From: Lobosporangium transversale
Lineage: Eukaryota > Mortierellomycota > Mortierellomycetes > Mortierellales > Mortierellaceae
Reading direction: 5' to 3'
DNA: 64,000 nucleotides
Assembly: GCF_002105155.1 (NCBI RefSeq)
Contig: NW_019029034.1
Span: 124,001-188,000, forward strand
In this document: piece after piece, positions 46,702-57,958 of the stretch
Numbering within the stretch: the stretch's first letter is position 1
Layout: each line of letters starts with the position of its first letter
Notes under the pieces: model-generated
What the model was told of the DNA's origin: nothing
Database searches by the model: none
The model's input: only the letters and a program-made list of their open reading frames with translations
Program-made: the position numbers and the translations under genes

Positions 46702-47444
46702 TATGTTTCCTTTCTCTTGTGCATTCGATCTTTTAATTCGCATGTCATTTCTGTCTTTTTATTTATTTATTACCTCCTCTTCCTCTTCCCTCTTCTCTCT
46801 TTCCTTGTCTGTTCTTATTATTACTGTTGTTATTGTGGGTCTCTGTGTAATGATAGTAATGATACATAACTTTTGTAGATTGTACAATACAACATGACTC
46901 TCATTTGCAATGCTTCCTGGTTTTTGCTCCCGATTTCAATGTGGTCATTCATGGATCGAAATAATCAGTGATATGTATACACCAATGTTTTTGACTAATC
47001 TTGCACATCCACAGAGGAACTGCTTTGCCGCACAGTGGTATATGTTATTGAAGGAGGCGCAGTATTATGAAGCACACTGTTTTATTATCACAACAGGATG
47101 CTCATGCTTATAATTCAAAATACACCATTTCTTGTAGTGTTTCTCGAAGATATCGGCTCAAAGGATTGGCCTATGAACATTCATCAAGCAACGTTACCTT
47201 TGAGCTGCAATCAAGTAAAGGGATATTGTAGGATTACATTTGACGGTCTAATACATGGCCTAATGCTGGTCAGGGCTAGTAAAGGTAGACTCAGTCTTAA
47301 AAGATATCAGAGATTCCAAACTAACTACAGCTGCATTTTGCTTAGAAAGTCTGCACGCATAACAGACGATATACAAGAAATGTTGAAGAGGGAAAAGGCA
47401 GAAGGCCGGTTTTGCTTTTATTGCATATTTTAGAGAGCGATTGT
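46702..47444. other. Spacer between cyclin and ribosomal protein P1 (convergent ends)
   Basis: 743 nt between convergent genes. An ATG frame of 111 codons (47098-47433, +) abuts the P1 stop on the opposite strand; it has no recognisable features and is not called. Confidence 0.6.
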
Positions 47445-48454
47445 TTAATCGAAAAGACCTAGAGAAAGTAAACGATAGTGAAAGAGACGCAATGTTAGCA
47501 ACTTGGTGACATTACTATGGCGGATACATATGTTTATCAGAATGTAAAATAAGTTCACTTCAAAAAGATTGACAATTGATTTACCGAATCCCATATCGTC
47601 GTCGGACTCCTCCTTGGCCTCCTCCTTCTTCTCCTCCTTCTTCTCCTCAGCAGCAGCGGCACCACCAGCAGCGGGGGCAGCACCACCAGCAGCGGGAGCG
47701 GCACCAGCAGCGCCAACGTTAGACAACATGGCGGCGACGTCCTTGCCTTCGAGAGCCTTGGCGAAGAGGGAAGTCCAGATTGACTCGACCTCAACGTTGG
47801 CAGCCTTCAAGAGGGTCTGGAGCTTGTCAGACTATAGAAGAAGAAAAAAAAATGCATACTCAGTCAGTAGTGCGTTCTCTTTCCATTCAAGTGTAGCTGA
47901 ATAAACAGATTGGGTATAGTCAGCACGAATTGACAACTGAATGACAGCTATTGCTCTTCTATATGAAGATTTCCCGATCAAGATGAACCGTTAGATCCTT
48001 GTAATGACCTTAACTAGTCGCATTACTCTACTTTTACCACTGCTGCTGCTCCTTGGATCAATTTTGTTTTGTTGGTTGACATGGAAATCAGGTTTGATCG
48101 TATACAATGTTTGCCTTCCAAACTTGAACACAGATACGATGCCGAGTATCGATGTTATAGACTAATGTCGCCATATGAGCTGAATCGTCTCCATCCTTGT
48201 GAATCCAAATTATAAAGTTAAAAAAAAAAAAAAAAAAAAGTAAATAATAAAAAAATCGTATCCATCAATCCTATGCTTGAGAATCAATCCATCCGTCCGC
48301 TGATCGTGATAATGACGCATCCATTAAGATGAATCGATGGATGGGAGGATATGACTATTGGATTGAAGAATGATTTGGTCCGATACTTAACGGTGATCTC
48401 GACGTTGTCGTCGGTGAGGATCAATGCAGCGTACGAAGTAGCAAGCTCAGCCAT
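47445..48454 (-). CDS. RPLP1: 60S acidic ribosomal stalk protein P1
   Basis: Component of the ribosomal P stalk that recruits elongation factors. Exons on the minus strand: 48454-48392, 47831-47585, 47458-47445 (324 nt, 107 aa). It starts [20 protein letters not shown], then [19 protein letters not shown], an Ala/Pro/Gly hinge, and a charged [15 protein letters not shown] segment. The last exon encodes only five residues and completes the universal P-protein tail DDDMGFGLFD, which confirms the splice model. The MAELA start and the length point to P1 rather than P2. Intron 1 is 560 nt with an A run on the plus strand (48221-48238) and the donor GTTAAG; intron 2 is 126 nt. Confidence 0.97.
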
Positions 48455-49632
48455 TTTTTTTTTTAAAATTTGGAACTCGTGAGTGAGAAAGAGGAAGATT
48501 AGATTTGTGCAGTGGAATTGTCCTTCTTATTTTCTCAAAGTTTCGCCCCTCAATCAAACTTGTCTTTTGAAGCCAAGCCACTCATCAATGTTCTCTTTTT
48601 TTTTTTTTTTTTTTTTACGGCGAGTAAAGAAGTAAAAGAGCTCTGCCGTTGTTCTACGGCTGCACCTTCGACCGTGCCTTTATCAAAGATAAAAAATAGA
48701 GAGGCTTCATTCTTCATGCACAGCTCTACGGCATTTTGATAGCAACATCGTGACATAGCTTTAGCGCCTCTCAAAGTTATCACCGAAATACTCTTCGTCA
48801 ATAGACAATGTAGGATAGCTTTTTTTCTTATATACAGAGTAATTGAAGCTTCGTCTTATGATGGGATACATCCTATCTTTCGCGTTTTTGTAAAGCTTCA
48901 ATATTGATAGAAAGGATAACGCCTATTTCTGGTTAAAAAGACGCGTAAGGAACGTGACTAGGCATCTGTAACCTTAAAAGCAAAACTCTACTGTACATTT
49001 TTTCTTTCACGCATAAGGGAGCACCATCAAGGTGGGAAGAATCTTTTGCATCTTCCGTCCTTAAACTCACTAGTGTACCTATCATGAGGGCCTAACTATT
49101 AATGACAGTTATTGATTAACGTATTCACATGTATACGTATATTTTATATTTTATACCTCCTTGAAGTCCTGAAGGAAGTTATAAAGGTTATAAGCGAAGG
49201 AGAAGAAATGGCTCATTTACCATAGCTTGTTCCCTTTCATCTTTTATTGCTCTTTCGCTTCCTTGGATATTGCTCATGATCATTGCGGGAACAAATATAT
49301 TATTGAAAGCGGGTTATCTTCTCTATGCAGGAATGGCATTCAAAATGTATATATATATATATATTCTCTCTCTAGAAGTGTACTCCTCCTGACCGTCGCC
49401 AGTGGTATATGCTGTTATTCGGAAGAAGGGCTAGCGATGACATGGTACATAGTCATGTAGGTGCTATACCGCATATTAAACACATGAGGCGCCAAATGGG
49501 ATGCGCAAGCACTTCATTGTATTGCTCAAGGTTAGTAAAGTCGTGATGGATGACCCACACCCTTTTCTCACTCGAAGACCTCTTAATCATATAATTCTGA
49601 AGTACACTCCAGTCTCACTGTTTTGCAAAATG

Positions 49633-49838
49633 TGGATTATATATACGTTCTGTGATGCTCATTGGCTAGATTCACATTTAATTCAAAAATTTTTATTTTA
49701 AATTGGCTGGCAAAGGGTGAAAGGAGAAAGACAAGCAAAAAAATCAGCCAATTGAATTGTGGTTTTAGAATAAATATTTTGAATTAAATGTGGATCTAGC
49801 CAATGAGCATCGCAGAACGTACATGTATATAAAATCCG
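49633..49838. mobile_element. Palindromic element with ~70-bp terminal inverted repeats
   Basis: The left arm (49633-49702) and right arm (about 49764-49838) are inverted copies. The best 43 nt (left 49646-49688), containing GATGCTCATTGGCTAGAT, differ at two positions only. The arms also continue weakly inward (AATTGGCTG at 49701 and CAGCCAATT at 49745), leaving a purine-rich loop (GGGTGAAAGGAGAAAGACAAG). No coding capacity. Its shape fits a MITE or foldback element; no target duplication could be identified and no second copy exists in the window. Confidence 0.65.
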
Positions 49839-49962
49839 TACTTTACTTTCAGGCCTCTGAACACAGGGGGCGGGCCACTGTTTGTAACGGCTATAACACC
49901 TCTTTCAGCATCTCACATGAGTTCTGGCGCCACCACTTGCTATTCAATCAACCTGCAGAAGA

Positions 49963-50319
49963 ATGATTATGAGTACACTTGTTCATGGTTATGCGGGTAG
50001 CTCCGGCACCCCCCACTCAATACTTGGGTTTACGAATTTCAATTTCGCTAGAAGTAGTTTCTTTCCCTCCGTCTTAGCATTGCGCATCCCTTCTTTGGTA
50101 GAAAATGGGACCAATGAGCTCATATGCACTCCTCACCAAGGCAAAGATTATCGTGCTTCATGTCTCATCTTTGAACCCATCCGATTTGAGGCAGAAACTG
50201 CCCGTATCGTCGTCCATCAAACTTCCTCGCTGCTTAAAATTTGCGTTGATCATTTGAAGCACCTCAACAACTACCAAACTACCAATGCTTTGAAGTCAAT
50301 AACAAGACATGTGCTCTGA
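49963..50319 (+). CDS. Hypothetical 118-residue ORF
   Basis: An ATG-initiated frame of 118 codons without low complexity, in the spacer between the palindromic element and the acyl-CoA dehydrogenase. The second half (for example CLIFEPIRFEAETARIVVHQ) has protein-like composition. No splice sites, domain or family are recognised. It could be a small gene, an exon of a decayed gene, or chance; frames of about 100 codons also occur spuriously in this window. Confidence 0.25.
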   Translation: MIMSTLVHGYAGSSGTPHSILGFTNFNFARSSFFPSVLALRIPSLVENGTNELICTPHQGKDYRASCLIFEPIRFEAETARIVVHQTSSLLKICVDHLKHLNNYQTTNALKSITRHVL

Positions 50320-50544
50320 TGCCATGACGTAGCAGAACACTATAACAAAACCTGTTCATTCATGTGCTACAGAACTGCAATAACGAGATCTCCTGCTCCA
50401 TTTGCTCTTTTTTTTTGTCTTAATTGCACATTTGCACATTTAGGTCCATCTCCATCTTTTATTTTTTAGTTGTTCTCCACAACATCCTATTACCCTAACT
50501 CCTTTGCTCCACAGGCCCAGCGAAGCGAACTACTTTTATATAAA

Positions 50545-51409
50545 ATGGTATATGCAACAGCCGACATTGGTTTTAAGCAAGATGTTCCTCAGGCTCAAAA
50601 TGCCTTCCTCCAGGATCCAGTCTTGGCTTCTATCCTGGAGAGACTCTTGCCTAGCAATGTGTTCAAAGAAGTTACCCCGTAAGATTGAAAGAGTGAAGTA
50701 GACAAGCTACAGCTATTCAAGCATAGGAAGTAATTTGTAGTCATTCACCTTTCACAAGAAATTTGACTAGGATTTATTTTCACCCCCCCTGTTTAGCGAT
50801 CTCGTCCACATTTCTGACTGGTCCATTTCAGGTTACTCAACTGCATTTTGTTTCTCAAAAATTTTCCTTTCGATCGTTCTGCATGTGATACTTTTTTTTT
50901 TTTAATCCTGTGGCGTAAAAATACTCCTAAACGGAAACATTGATATGAAATAGAGGGATCGGCATTACTCAAGCGAATGGAAGAGGATCAACCGAGGCTG
51001 CGTCAATATGATCATTGGTGCAGGTAAGGTTCTTATGAAAAATAGAAGATGGATTGGATTGGTATTTGGTATTAATTCGTAAAGAAAATATCTTGAGAAA
51101 AAAATATGCCCATCTGTGATATCCTACGCTAACCCCTTGCTTCGGCAATATTAGACGGGTTGACGAGCTCTTGGTGACTGAAGCATGGAACAAACAAAAG
51201 GATATTGCTGCTCGTGAGGGCATTGTTGCAATCGCGTACGAACGCAAGTATGGTCAATATTCCCGTATCTATCAAATGGCGAAGCTGATGCTCTGGTCTG
51301 TTGGATCTGGCCTTTACAGTTGTCCCATTGCCATGACAGGTGCTTCACTTTATAATTTTTTTTTTGAAGGCTGTCATTAGATTCAAATACATGAACATTG
51401 CCACCTATT

Positions 51410-51440
<31 letters not shown>

Positions 51441-53188
51441 CCAAGACGGTTGTGCTCGCGTCATTGAGCTTCTTGGAACACAGGAAATGAAAGATCAGAT
51501 CTTTACTAGACTTATCAGGTTAGTTTTATAGATAGCATAGCTATATTATATGTTATCACCAACTCAAGTTTTAAACAATATGTTAATTATTATTATGTAG
51601 TCGCGACCCCTCTACATTTTACACGAGTGGCCAATGGATGACAGAACGCCCCGGTGGAAGCGATGTCGGCCGTACAGAGACCCAAGCTGTTTGGAACGAG
51701 GAGAAGAAAGTATGGTCTATCTCTGGCTTTAAATGGTTCTCTAGTGCCACAGATGCTGATGTAACTATGCTTTTAGCCAGAACACATGATCCTAGGCCGG
51801 ATCTTGCTCCCGGCAACATGAAATCTGACAGCAGAGGCTTATCATTGTACTTGGCTCGAGTCCGTGACGATCAAGGAAAGCTTAATGGCGTTACCATCCA
51901 CCGTCTGAAAGACAAGGTTGGCACCAAGGCCTTGCCAACGGCTGAATTGCAATTGAGTGGCATGGAGGCGCAGCAAGTTGGAGAAATCTATCGTGGTGTC
52001 AGAAATATCTCTTCGATCCTTAACATTACACGCATGCATTGTGGCATCAACTGCGCCTCCGTTATGCAGTCGTTACTCCTTGGAGCAAAGGATTATGCAC
52101 GCCGTCGTGAAGTATGGAAGAACACTCATCCATTTTTTCTTCGCTTAATGGACTGGTCTATGATTACGATACTGACTAGGGTATATGCTTTATCATGTAT
52201 ATATATATAAAAGGTTTTTGGGGCGCTTTTAAAGGACCAACCACTGCACTTGGCTACCCTCGCCAATATGGAGCTGCAGTATCGCGCCACTTGCCAGTTT
52301 TTATTCTTTTGTGTTACTTTGCTTGGCCGTATTGAGGCTTTGGACAACAATTTGCCAGAGATTAAGAACCGTGATATGCCTCTTCTTCGTCTCCTGACCC
52401 CCATCTTGAAGCTTTGGAGTGCTAAGCATGCATTCTATTTCTCACAGGAGGCTATGGAATGCTATGGTGGTCAAGGATACATGGAGGAGACTGGAATCGG
52501 ACGTGCGATGAGAGATGTCCTTGTGAACACAATCTGGGAAGGAACGTCGAATGTTTTATCGTTGGACTTGCTTCGTGTTATGACTGAGACCGGAGGAGCG
52601 GCCCTACAGCTGTACTCTGATGTATGTACCTCCTTTTTCTTTCCTCGTAAACTGTTTGACCATCAACCCCCACCTTCAATCGTTTAGTATCCTAATAATG
52701 CATATTCTTATTTTTATGATATTCAGACCATCCGTGAAATCTTGAAGCAACTGAAGAATCTGCCCACTTGGATCAAGTCTGTCAAGAGTTTAGAAGAATG
52801 TTTGGTTCTGATCGCGATCCGTTTCACGTCCTATGCGACATTAGAGGGTCGCAAGACATTAGAGGCCTCTGCCCGGGGATTGTCTTTGGCTATGGCTGAT
52901 GTGCTTGCAGGAGCATTGATGTGTGAGCATGCCATTTGGTCGGAGGCCAAGGCCAAGGCAAATCCATCTGACACTGTTGCTGCTGCGGAGGCTAAGGTGG
53001 ACAGGATCTCGGCTCAGAGGTGGTGCGAGGAGCTTTACCAGCGAGTTGACAGTCAGATTCAATCTTTGGGCCAGGAGGAGCGATATGAAGAAAACAAGCA
53101 GATGCTCTTTACACTTGCCGACGCACGTAATGCTGTATCGCCTTCCGCCAAAGATAGAGGTGAAATGTTTGGCGAGTCCAAACTCTAG
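50545..53188 (+). CDS. AidB-like acyl-CoA dehydrogenase with peroxisomal SKL tail
   Basis: FAD-dependent acyl-CoA dehydrogenase-fold enzyme of the AidB-like branch, 625 aa. Exons: 50545-50678, 50797-50831, 50954-51023, 51155-51339, 51446-51518, 51601-52111, 52214-52621, 52727-53188 (1878 nt). Visible motifs: MEEDQPRLRQYDHW, YTSGQWMTERPGGSDVG (flavin/substrate loop), ISGFKWFSSATDADVTMLL (AidB type), ITRMHCGINCASVMQ, CYGGQGYMEETGIGRAMRD and IWEGTSNVLSLDLLR. The last three residues are SKL, a type 1 peroxisomal targeting signal, so a peroxisomal role in fatty or branched acyl oxidation is inferred. Exon 2 (35 nt, donor GTTACT) is the least certain part, although phases agree. ATG 50545 is chosen because FKQDVPQAQNAFLQDPVL follows. 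A T run of 28 ends directly at the exon 5 acceptor. Confidence 0.93.
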
Positions 53189-53528
53189 GTTTTATTTAGT
53201 TGTCTATTTGAAATATAAATATATGTGAGCTTGTGTTGCCGTGTGCATTTATCGAAAGCTGCTTTGTCAAAAATGGATTCCCGACATGTAGATGCACGCG
53301 CTGAAACATTGGAAATGTAATAAGTGCAAGGTACCACCACTCAATATACGCCACTCCGATGTGAGTAGGTTGTTTTACTCGGATTTTCCTCTCCAAAGGT
53401 GAATGCGCCTTTTTTTTTTTTTTTTTTTTTTTTTCTTCTTCTTCTTCCTCCCTTCCGTTTCTTTTCTTCTTTCAACTCTTTCCATCTAAGCTGACTTGTA
53501 TTATCACAGATCTCCCAACTCCTTCAAT
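53189..53528. other. Spacer upstream of COX VIIa gene
   Basis: 340 nt with a T run (53410-53434) followed by a C/T-rich stretch (CTTCTTCTTCTTCCTCCC), ending just before the COX VIIa ATG. Confidence 0.65.
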
Positions 53529-54101
53529 ATGATTGCTCCAGTCCAGAACCAGCTCTCGTACGTTATAAGTAAACTCTTAAAGATGCGTACATTTGACAAG
53601 CAGGAACAACAGTTTAAAAGAAAAAAAGGAAAAAGATCTTATTACATAGTGGTAGTTTTCTTTCTTTCTTTCTTTCTTTCTTTTTTCTAATTTATCCTTT
53701 TTTTTTTAATATCAACTGTGGACCGAAATAAATAGTAAGAGCATGCTCACTCATATCGGTATTGCACTCACTCTTGGAGGGTAAGTTGAGTTTACTTTGA
53801 TTTTAAGTTAATTTATTTGAATTATAAGCAGCGCTAGTTCAGGGATTGAGGTTGATTTTCATAAAGGGTGGCAAATCAACAGAAAAAAAAATGGAAGCAG
53901 GAGTATCTTTAGCGTTAACATAGAAAAAGACAAGCTAGATGGCAGTTAGACCATGTGACACTATGGGGAAGAATGAGTGCAATGAAATATATATATACAT
54001 ATTCAATATGACGAAGTTAGACTTTGAGTTACAGAAGACAATGTCCATTACATAATCTGATGTGAAAAAAGTAATTTTTCTCGGCACGTGGATGGGGCTA
54101 C

Positions 54102-54132
<31 letters not shown>

Positions 54133-54251
54133 ATTCTTTTAACTCTTGTAATAGAACTGCTGCTTTCAGCTTCTGGAACTATCATGCTCTCAGTCATCGT
54201 GCCATCCGCGCCGAGTACTATGCCAAGTTGCGCGCCAACAAGGACCAATGA
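53529..54251 (+). CDS. Cytochrome c oxidase subunit VIIa (Cox9-like), small three-exon gene
   Basis: A 51-residue inner-membrane subunit of respiratory complex IV, too short to stand out as an ORF. Exons 53529-53557, 53736-53780, 54170-54251 (156 nt; phases agree). The N-terminus MIAPVQNQLS resembles the start of yeast Cox9. A single transmembrane helix follows (MLTHIGIALTLGGFWNY), then the family's basic tail HRAIRAEYYAKLRANKDQ, aligned to the Arg/Lys-Tyr-Ala-x-Leu ending of Cox9 by recall of the family. No cleavable presequence is visible, as in yeast Cox9. Donors are GTACGT and GTAAGT; the final acceptor is CTTTCAG. Intron 2 carries an A run of about 28. Confidence 0.82.
53660..53687. repeat. 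TTTC tetranucleotide microsatellite in COX VIIa intron 1
   Basis: Six to seven TTTC units in intron 1 of the COX VIIa gene, followed by further T-rich sequence. Confidence 0.85.
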
Positions 54252-55244
54252 ATCCAATAATCAAAATCAAACAAAGAAGAGAAGGAAGAGTGATTTTAAC
54301 CCGATAACATTCTATTCGGACAACATTTGTGAGACCCTGTTTCCAATATTGCCTGAATAAAAAGAAAAATCTTTTGGTATTTTGGTAAAAGAGTTACGGT
54401 TTGAAGTGGTTGCTGGACAAGACAGGAATAGGAAAACCGTGTTTAGTGTTTTATTACTGGCGGATGACATCCTGTCTACTGCCTATCTATCAATCAAAGC
54501 CTTGATCCTTGATGGTTTTCCTTTCTTTCACTCGATCAAGAATGAAAAAAGAAAAAAAAAAAAAAAAAAAAAAGAGAATTTTTTTAGTGGCGGCAGGGCT
54601 ATGGTTTATTTGAGAGCTTATTTGCTCGGAGAGAAATTTAAAAAAAAAAAAAAAAAAAAAAGAAAAAGGTCTTTTCTGACACTCTAGGCAATTTTGCTAT
54701 TACACAAGCACAAGATCCTTTTTTTTTTTTTTTTTTTTTTTCTTTCATTGTTACTCCCTCCTCTCACCCTTTCAGCTACACACTCACACCTTCTCTCTCT
54801 TTCCCTCACTTCCACTGATCCTTGCTTCCACATACCGCACACTCTCACTTTCAGCCTCAATCAAATTAAGCACACTTGCATCCTTCACTATTTTCTCTTT
54901 TCATCGTATTCAAATCCATCTAAAAGCATTCTTTGTTTAACCCGATTCTGTACTCTTTCTGGCACAGACATTTCATTATCACATACAAAGACTCGTTCAT
55001 CCTCAACAACTAACAGTATAAAGGCCCATTCATCCTCAACAGCCAACAGTAACGCATCAATCAAATCGTGATCTTCCTTCATTTCTCTTTTACATCAGTA
55101 GAAAATATTTTTTTTCTCTGCCACTTGTCATTTGACTTTTTCATTTTTCCCGCTTTTTTTTAAGCTTTCCTCCACATTGTTCTTGAACATTCGCTGTAAT
55201 AATTTTTATCTCAAGGGCCTCTACATTTACATCCATTTCGAATC
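54252..55244. other. Spacer and leader upstream of CASTOR-like gene
   Basis: 993 nt with three homopolymer runs (A at 54550-54573 and 54640-54661, T at 54719-54740). These are followed by about 400 nt of C/T-rich sense strand (CTCCCTCCTCTCACCC, CACCTTCTCTCTCTTTCCC) up to the ATG at 55245. A direct near-repeat TCATCCTCAACA occurs twice around 54997 and 55030. Confidence 0.6.
54740..55180 (+). promoter_or_regulatory. Pyrimidine-rich leader of CASTOR-like gene
   Basis: C/T-dominated plus strand immediately upstream of the gene. It contains TTACTCCCTCCTCTCACCC and CTCTCTTTCCCTCACTTCC. A promoter/5' UTR role is inferred from position and from similar tracts upstream of other genes here. Confidence 0.4.
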
Positions 55245-57958
55245 ATGACTGTCTCGTTGCTGCCTGACCGATTATGCTTGCTTCGTTTTCCTCGTGAAGA
55301 CCTGGAGATATGTAGTCATGCAATCCTAAAGCATATTCTCTTTCGTAACTACAGGTCAGGGAAAAAAAAGTTGACAAGTATTTGCAAAAAAAAAAAAAAC
55401 AAAACCCTATCGCTCATTATGATTAATACTTCCGTAAATACAGCCATGCAAATGAACAACGGCGAGCAGAGACGCTTTTCTCATACGTCGATAACTCGCT
55501 TGAAATATCTATCTTTGGCGATGCGGAGGCCATCGGGCGCGATTTTGGCCAGGAGCTCTGCCCAAGGCTCGAGATCTCGAATCATATTTATCGTGCATTG
55601 CAGGTTGACAATGGTAAATGGAGGAACGCATTCTTTTTTATCTGCGGGTCATTTCGTAACCTGCATACATGTTGAACTCATCCATGTTACAAATCTGTCA
55701 ACCAAACCTTGTTTTATCGTTGTGCCAATCCCTTTTTTTTTTTTTTTTTTTTTTTTGCTCTTTCTGCATGGAATTTTTTTTTTTACAATGCCATGGATCA
55801 ATCAACAGATGACACCTTTAATTCATCGAGGATATGCGCGATTGTGGAACCACTCGCAAAAGCAGGAGGTACGTCTTTTTTTTTTTTTTTTTTCTTTCCT
55901 TACACAAAATGTGCCTGTGTCCCCATACGCTTCCAATCCTGATGGGCAGACACAGAGCGAGGGGTGCAAAGTTCGCTCTCAATTCTTGCAAGGGGAGTGG
56001 CGAAAGATCGAGAACAATGTGTTCCAAACACCGATAAATATATGATTTGAGAGGGGATGGGGAGGGGGCTGACTGAGCCTTTCACCCTTTCATGTCATAA
56101 AGAAAAATGTTGTTTGAACAAACATTGACGGCACATACTGCAAAAAAAAAAAAAAAAAAAAAAAAGTTTTTAACACCACAACATGCATGCTTTTGTTGTA
56201 AAACCCTCGAAAGTTGGACCAAACCCATTACGTTATGTTTTTTTTTTTTTTTATTTTTTTTTATTTTTTTTATCAATCTTGAGAGAAGCTCCTTCATCTT
56301 GCATCTTATTGGAGGAAAACAAAAATAATATGCTCTGACTCTTACTTCAGACTGTATATACTTTGGCTATTCATGTGTTTGTGGTGGTGCTCTACGACAA
56401 AAAAATCATAAGGACCCTAAACAGGATTAGTTTACGGAGAGAACAGGAATCTCTTGTGGATTAGAAACTGGTGTCTTTTCTCAGGGTTAATGTCACACAA
56501 CAGAAAGTACAGATGATTGTTTGTCCATGTGTAGTCAAACCTAATTTCCTTCTTTCGTTCCACCTCTGTTATAGTCTCGATCTTTTACATGAGTACATAC
56601 CAGATGGATTTGCTATTTGTAGGTTCATAAAATATATACGCTATTTCAATGTATATATCCGGATAGCTCTCAGTTTTCTCCCAAGTGTTTTTTTTTTTTT
56701 TTTTTTTTTTACTAATCAAGCAAACGTACATGTCTTCATAGGTTCAGGAAAACAGGATTCCTGCTGTATTTACAATCCTATCTCAAAATGGAATTCACAT
56801 GGCTCTTGATGAGGAACTATGTAACACGCCTCCAGACACGCCTATACCAGATCGACCTCGATTCTGGAAGCACGATATACATGACATCCAGAAGGAAAAC
56901 CAACTGTCAGAGCACAATGATGAAGAGGACAGGACCCTACACTCAATCCCAACGGAAGCATTCCAGTTGAAATATATGTCCGAGTCGTCAATGATGACTC
57001 CGCCTGGGTCCAGAGGCTCGATCTCTGATAACGATATAGATGGAGTAGAGAGCAATTCAAAGATTAAAAATGAATACCTGAACGGTAAGCATCTGGATGC
57101 AGATGCTAAACAGGTTCCACCATTGGACATCATTTCAGCGCAGAAGCATGGACGCATATCAGTCGAGCTAGGCGATGCGGCAATACCTCCCAAAGCGTCG
57201 CCTACGACAGCCACCGCATTTGAGCTCCGCCAGCAGGCAATCCGCACATCGCCTCAAAATACTCTTCGATGCGTAGGCTTGAATACTGATCTGGAGTCGG
57301 GTCATCAGCCATGGATCCTAAAAGTCATCAAGATATTATTCTACCATGACAAGATTAAGCAAGTGGCCATCGATACAGGGCGGGGGTAATGAGCCTTAAA
57401 TGCCACAAAGTAATTTGACGTAAGAAATGATAACTACGGATGATTTATTGGTTTACTAAAAACAAACTTACTTCATCCACCCCTATTAGGCCGACCCATG
57501 ATGCCCCAAGGTTCTTTTCCTTCACTGCTACGGCAGACTGCGTTTCAATGATCACAGACACTTATATCCTAGAAGAATTTGAAGAGCATGAGTTATTCAT
57601 GGATCATGACACATGTCCCCTTCGTCTCATTCAACTGGACCTACGCCGTTTTGGCCTTGGTAAGCTCGATCTCTCCGTCCAAGGCAGATAATTAATGCCG
57701 CTTATCCAGTAGGAACATGGTTCTATGGTCCCTGATGCATTAACACGAATACTTTTTAAATGAAAAACAGACAAATACGGCATCATCCACTCTGTGGCAA
57801 GGCCATTGACCGAGGCTGGAATCGACCTGCTTTATCTTAGTACTTTTAGCACAGCCAATATCCTTGTGGTGGAACATCGATTATCAGATGCAGAAAGGAT
57901 CTTGAGCGGCAGTGGAGCGACCATGCCATTGTCTATAGAAGATAAAGACGTTTCTTGA
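55245..57958 (+). CDS. CASTOR/GATS-like tandem ACT-domain protein
   Basis: Predicted 461-residue cytosolic protein with duplicated ACT-type modules, resembling animal CASTOR arginine sensors of the TORC1 pathway and their fungal relatives. Exons: 55245-55354, 55444-55613, 55809-55868, 56575-56618, 56742-57385, 57490-57659, 57771-57958 (1386 nt, every phase agrees). Module 1: SLLPDRLCLLRFPRED, then LFSYVDNSLEISIFGDAEAI and ICAIVEPLAKAG, then VSIFYMSTYQMDLLFVQEN. An acidic, disordered linker of about 160 residues follows. Module 2 (from about 303): LRCVGLNTDLESGHQPW, RFFSFTATADCVSMITDTYI, then KYGIIHSVARPLTEAGIDLL and YLSTFSTANILVVEH. Both modules share the CASTOR pattern of FFS-x(n)-S-DT and a later xxPLAxAGxxxxYxST. 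Arginine binding is not demonstrated by the sequence. Introns contain several A/T runs; intron 3 is 706 nt. Confidence 0.87.

Larger units (their letters stand above)
48455..50544. other. 2.1-kb spacer with palindromic element, upstream of P1 and acyl-CoA dehydrogenase
   Basis: It holds the P1 promoter, a T run (48597-48616), the inverted-repeat element at 49633-49838 and a 118-codon ATG frame at 49963-50319 listed separately. The rest has nothing recognisable. Confidence 0.6.

Noticed and set aside
47098-47433. 111-codon ATG ORF abutting the P1 stop
   Set aside because: Unrecognised, in a convergent 3' region, no leader of the kind seen before other genes here.
47555-47794. Arg-rich frame antisense-phase to P1 (many consecutive Arg)
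   Set aside because: It is a frame-shifted reading of the EEKK repeat of the P1 hinge.
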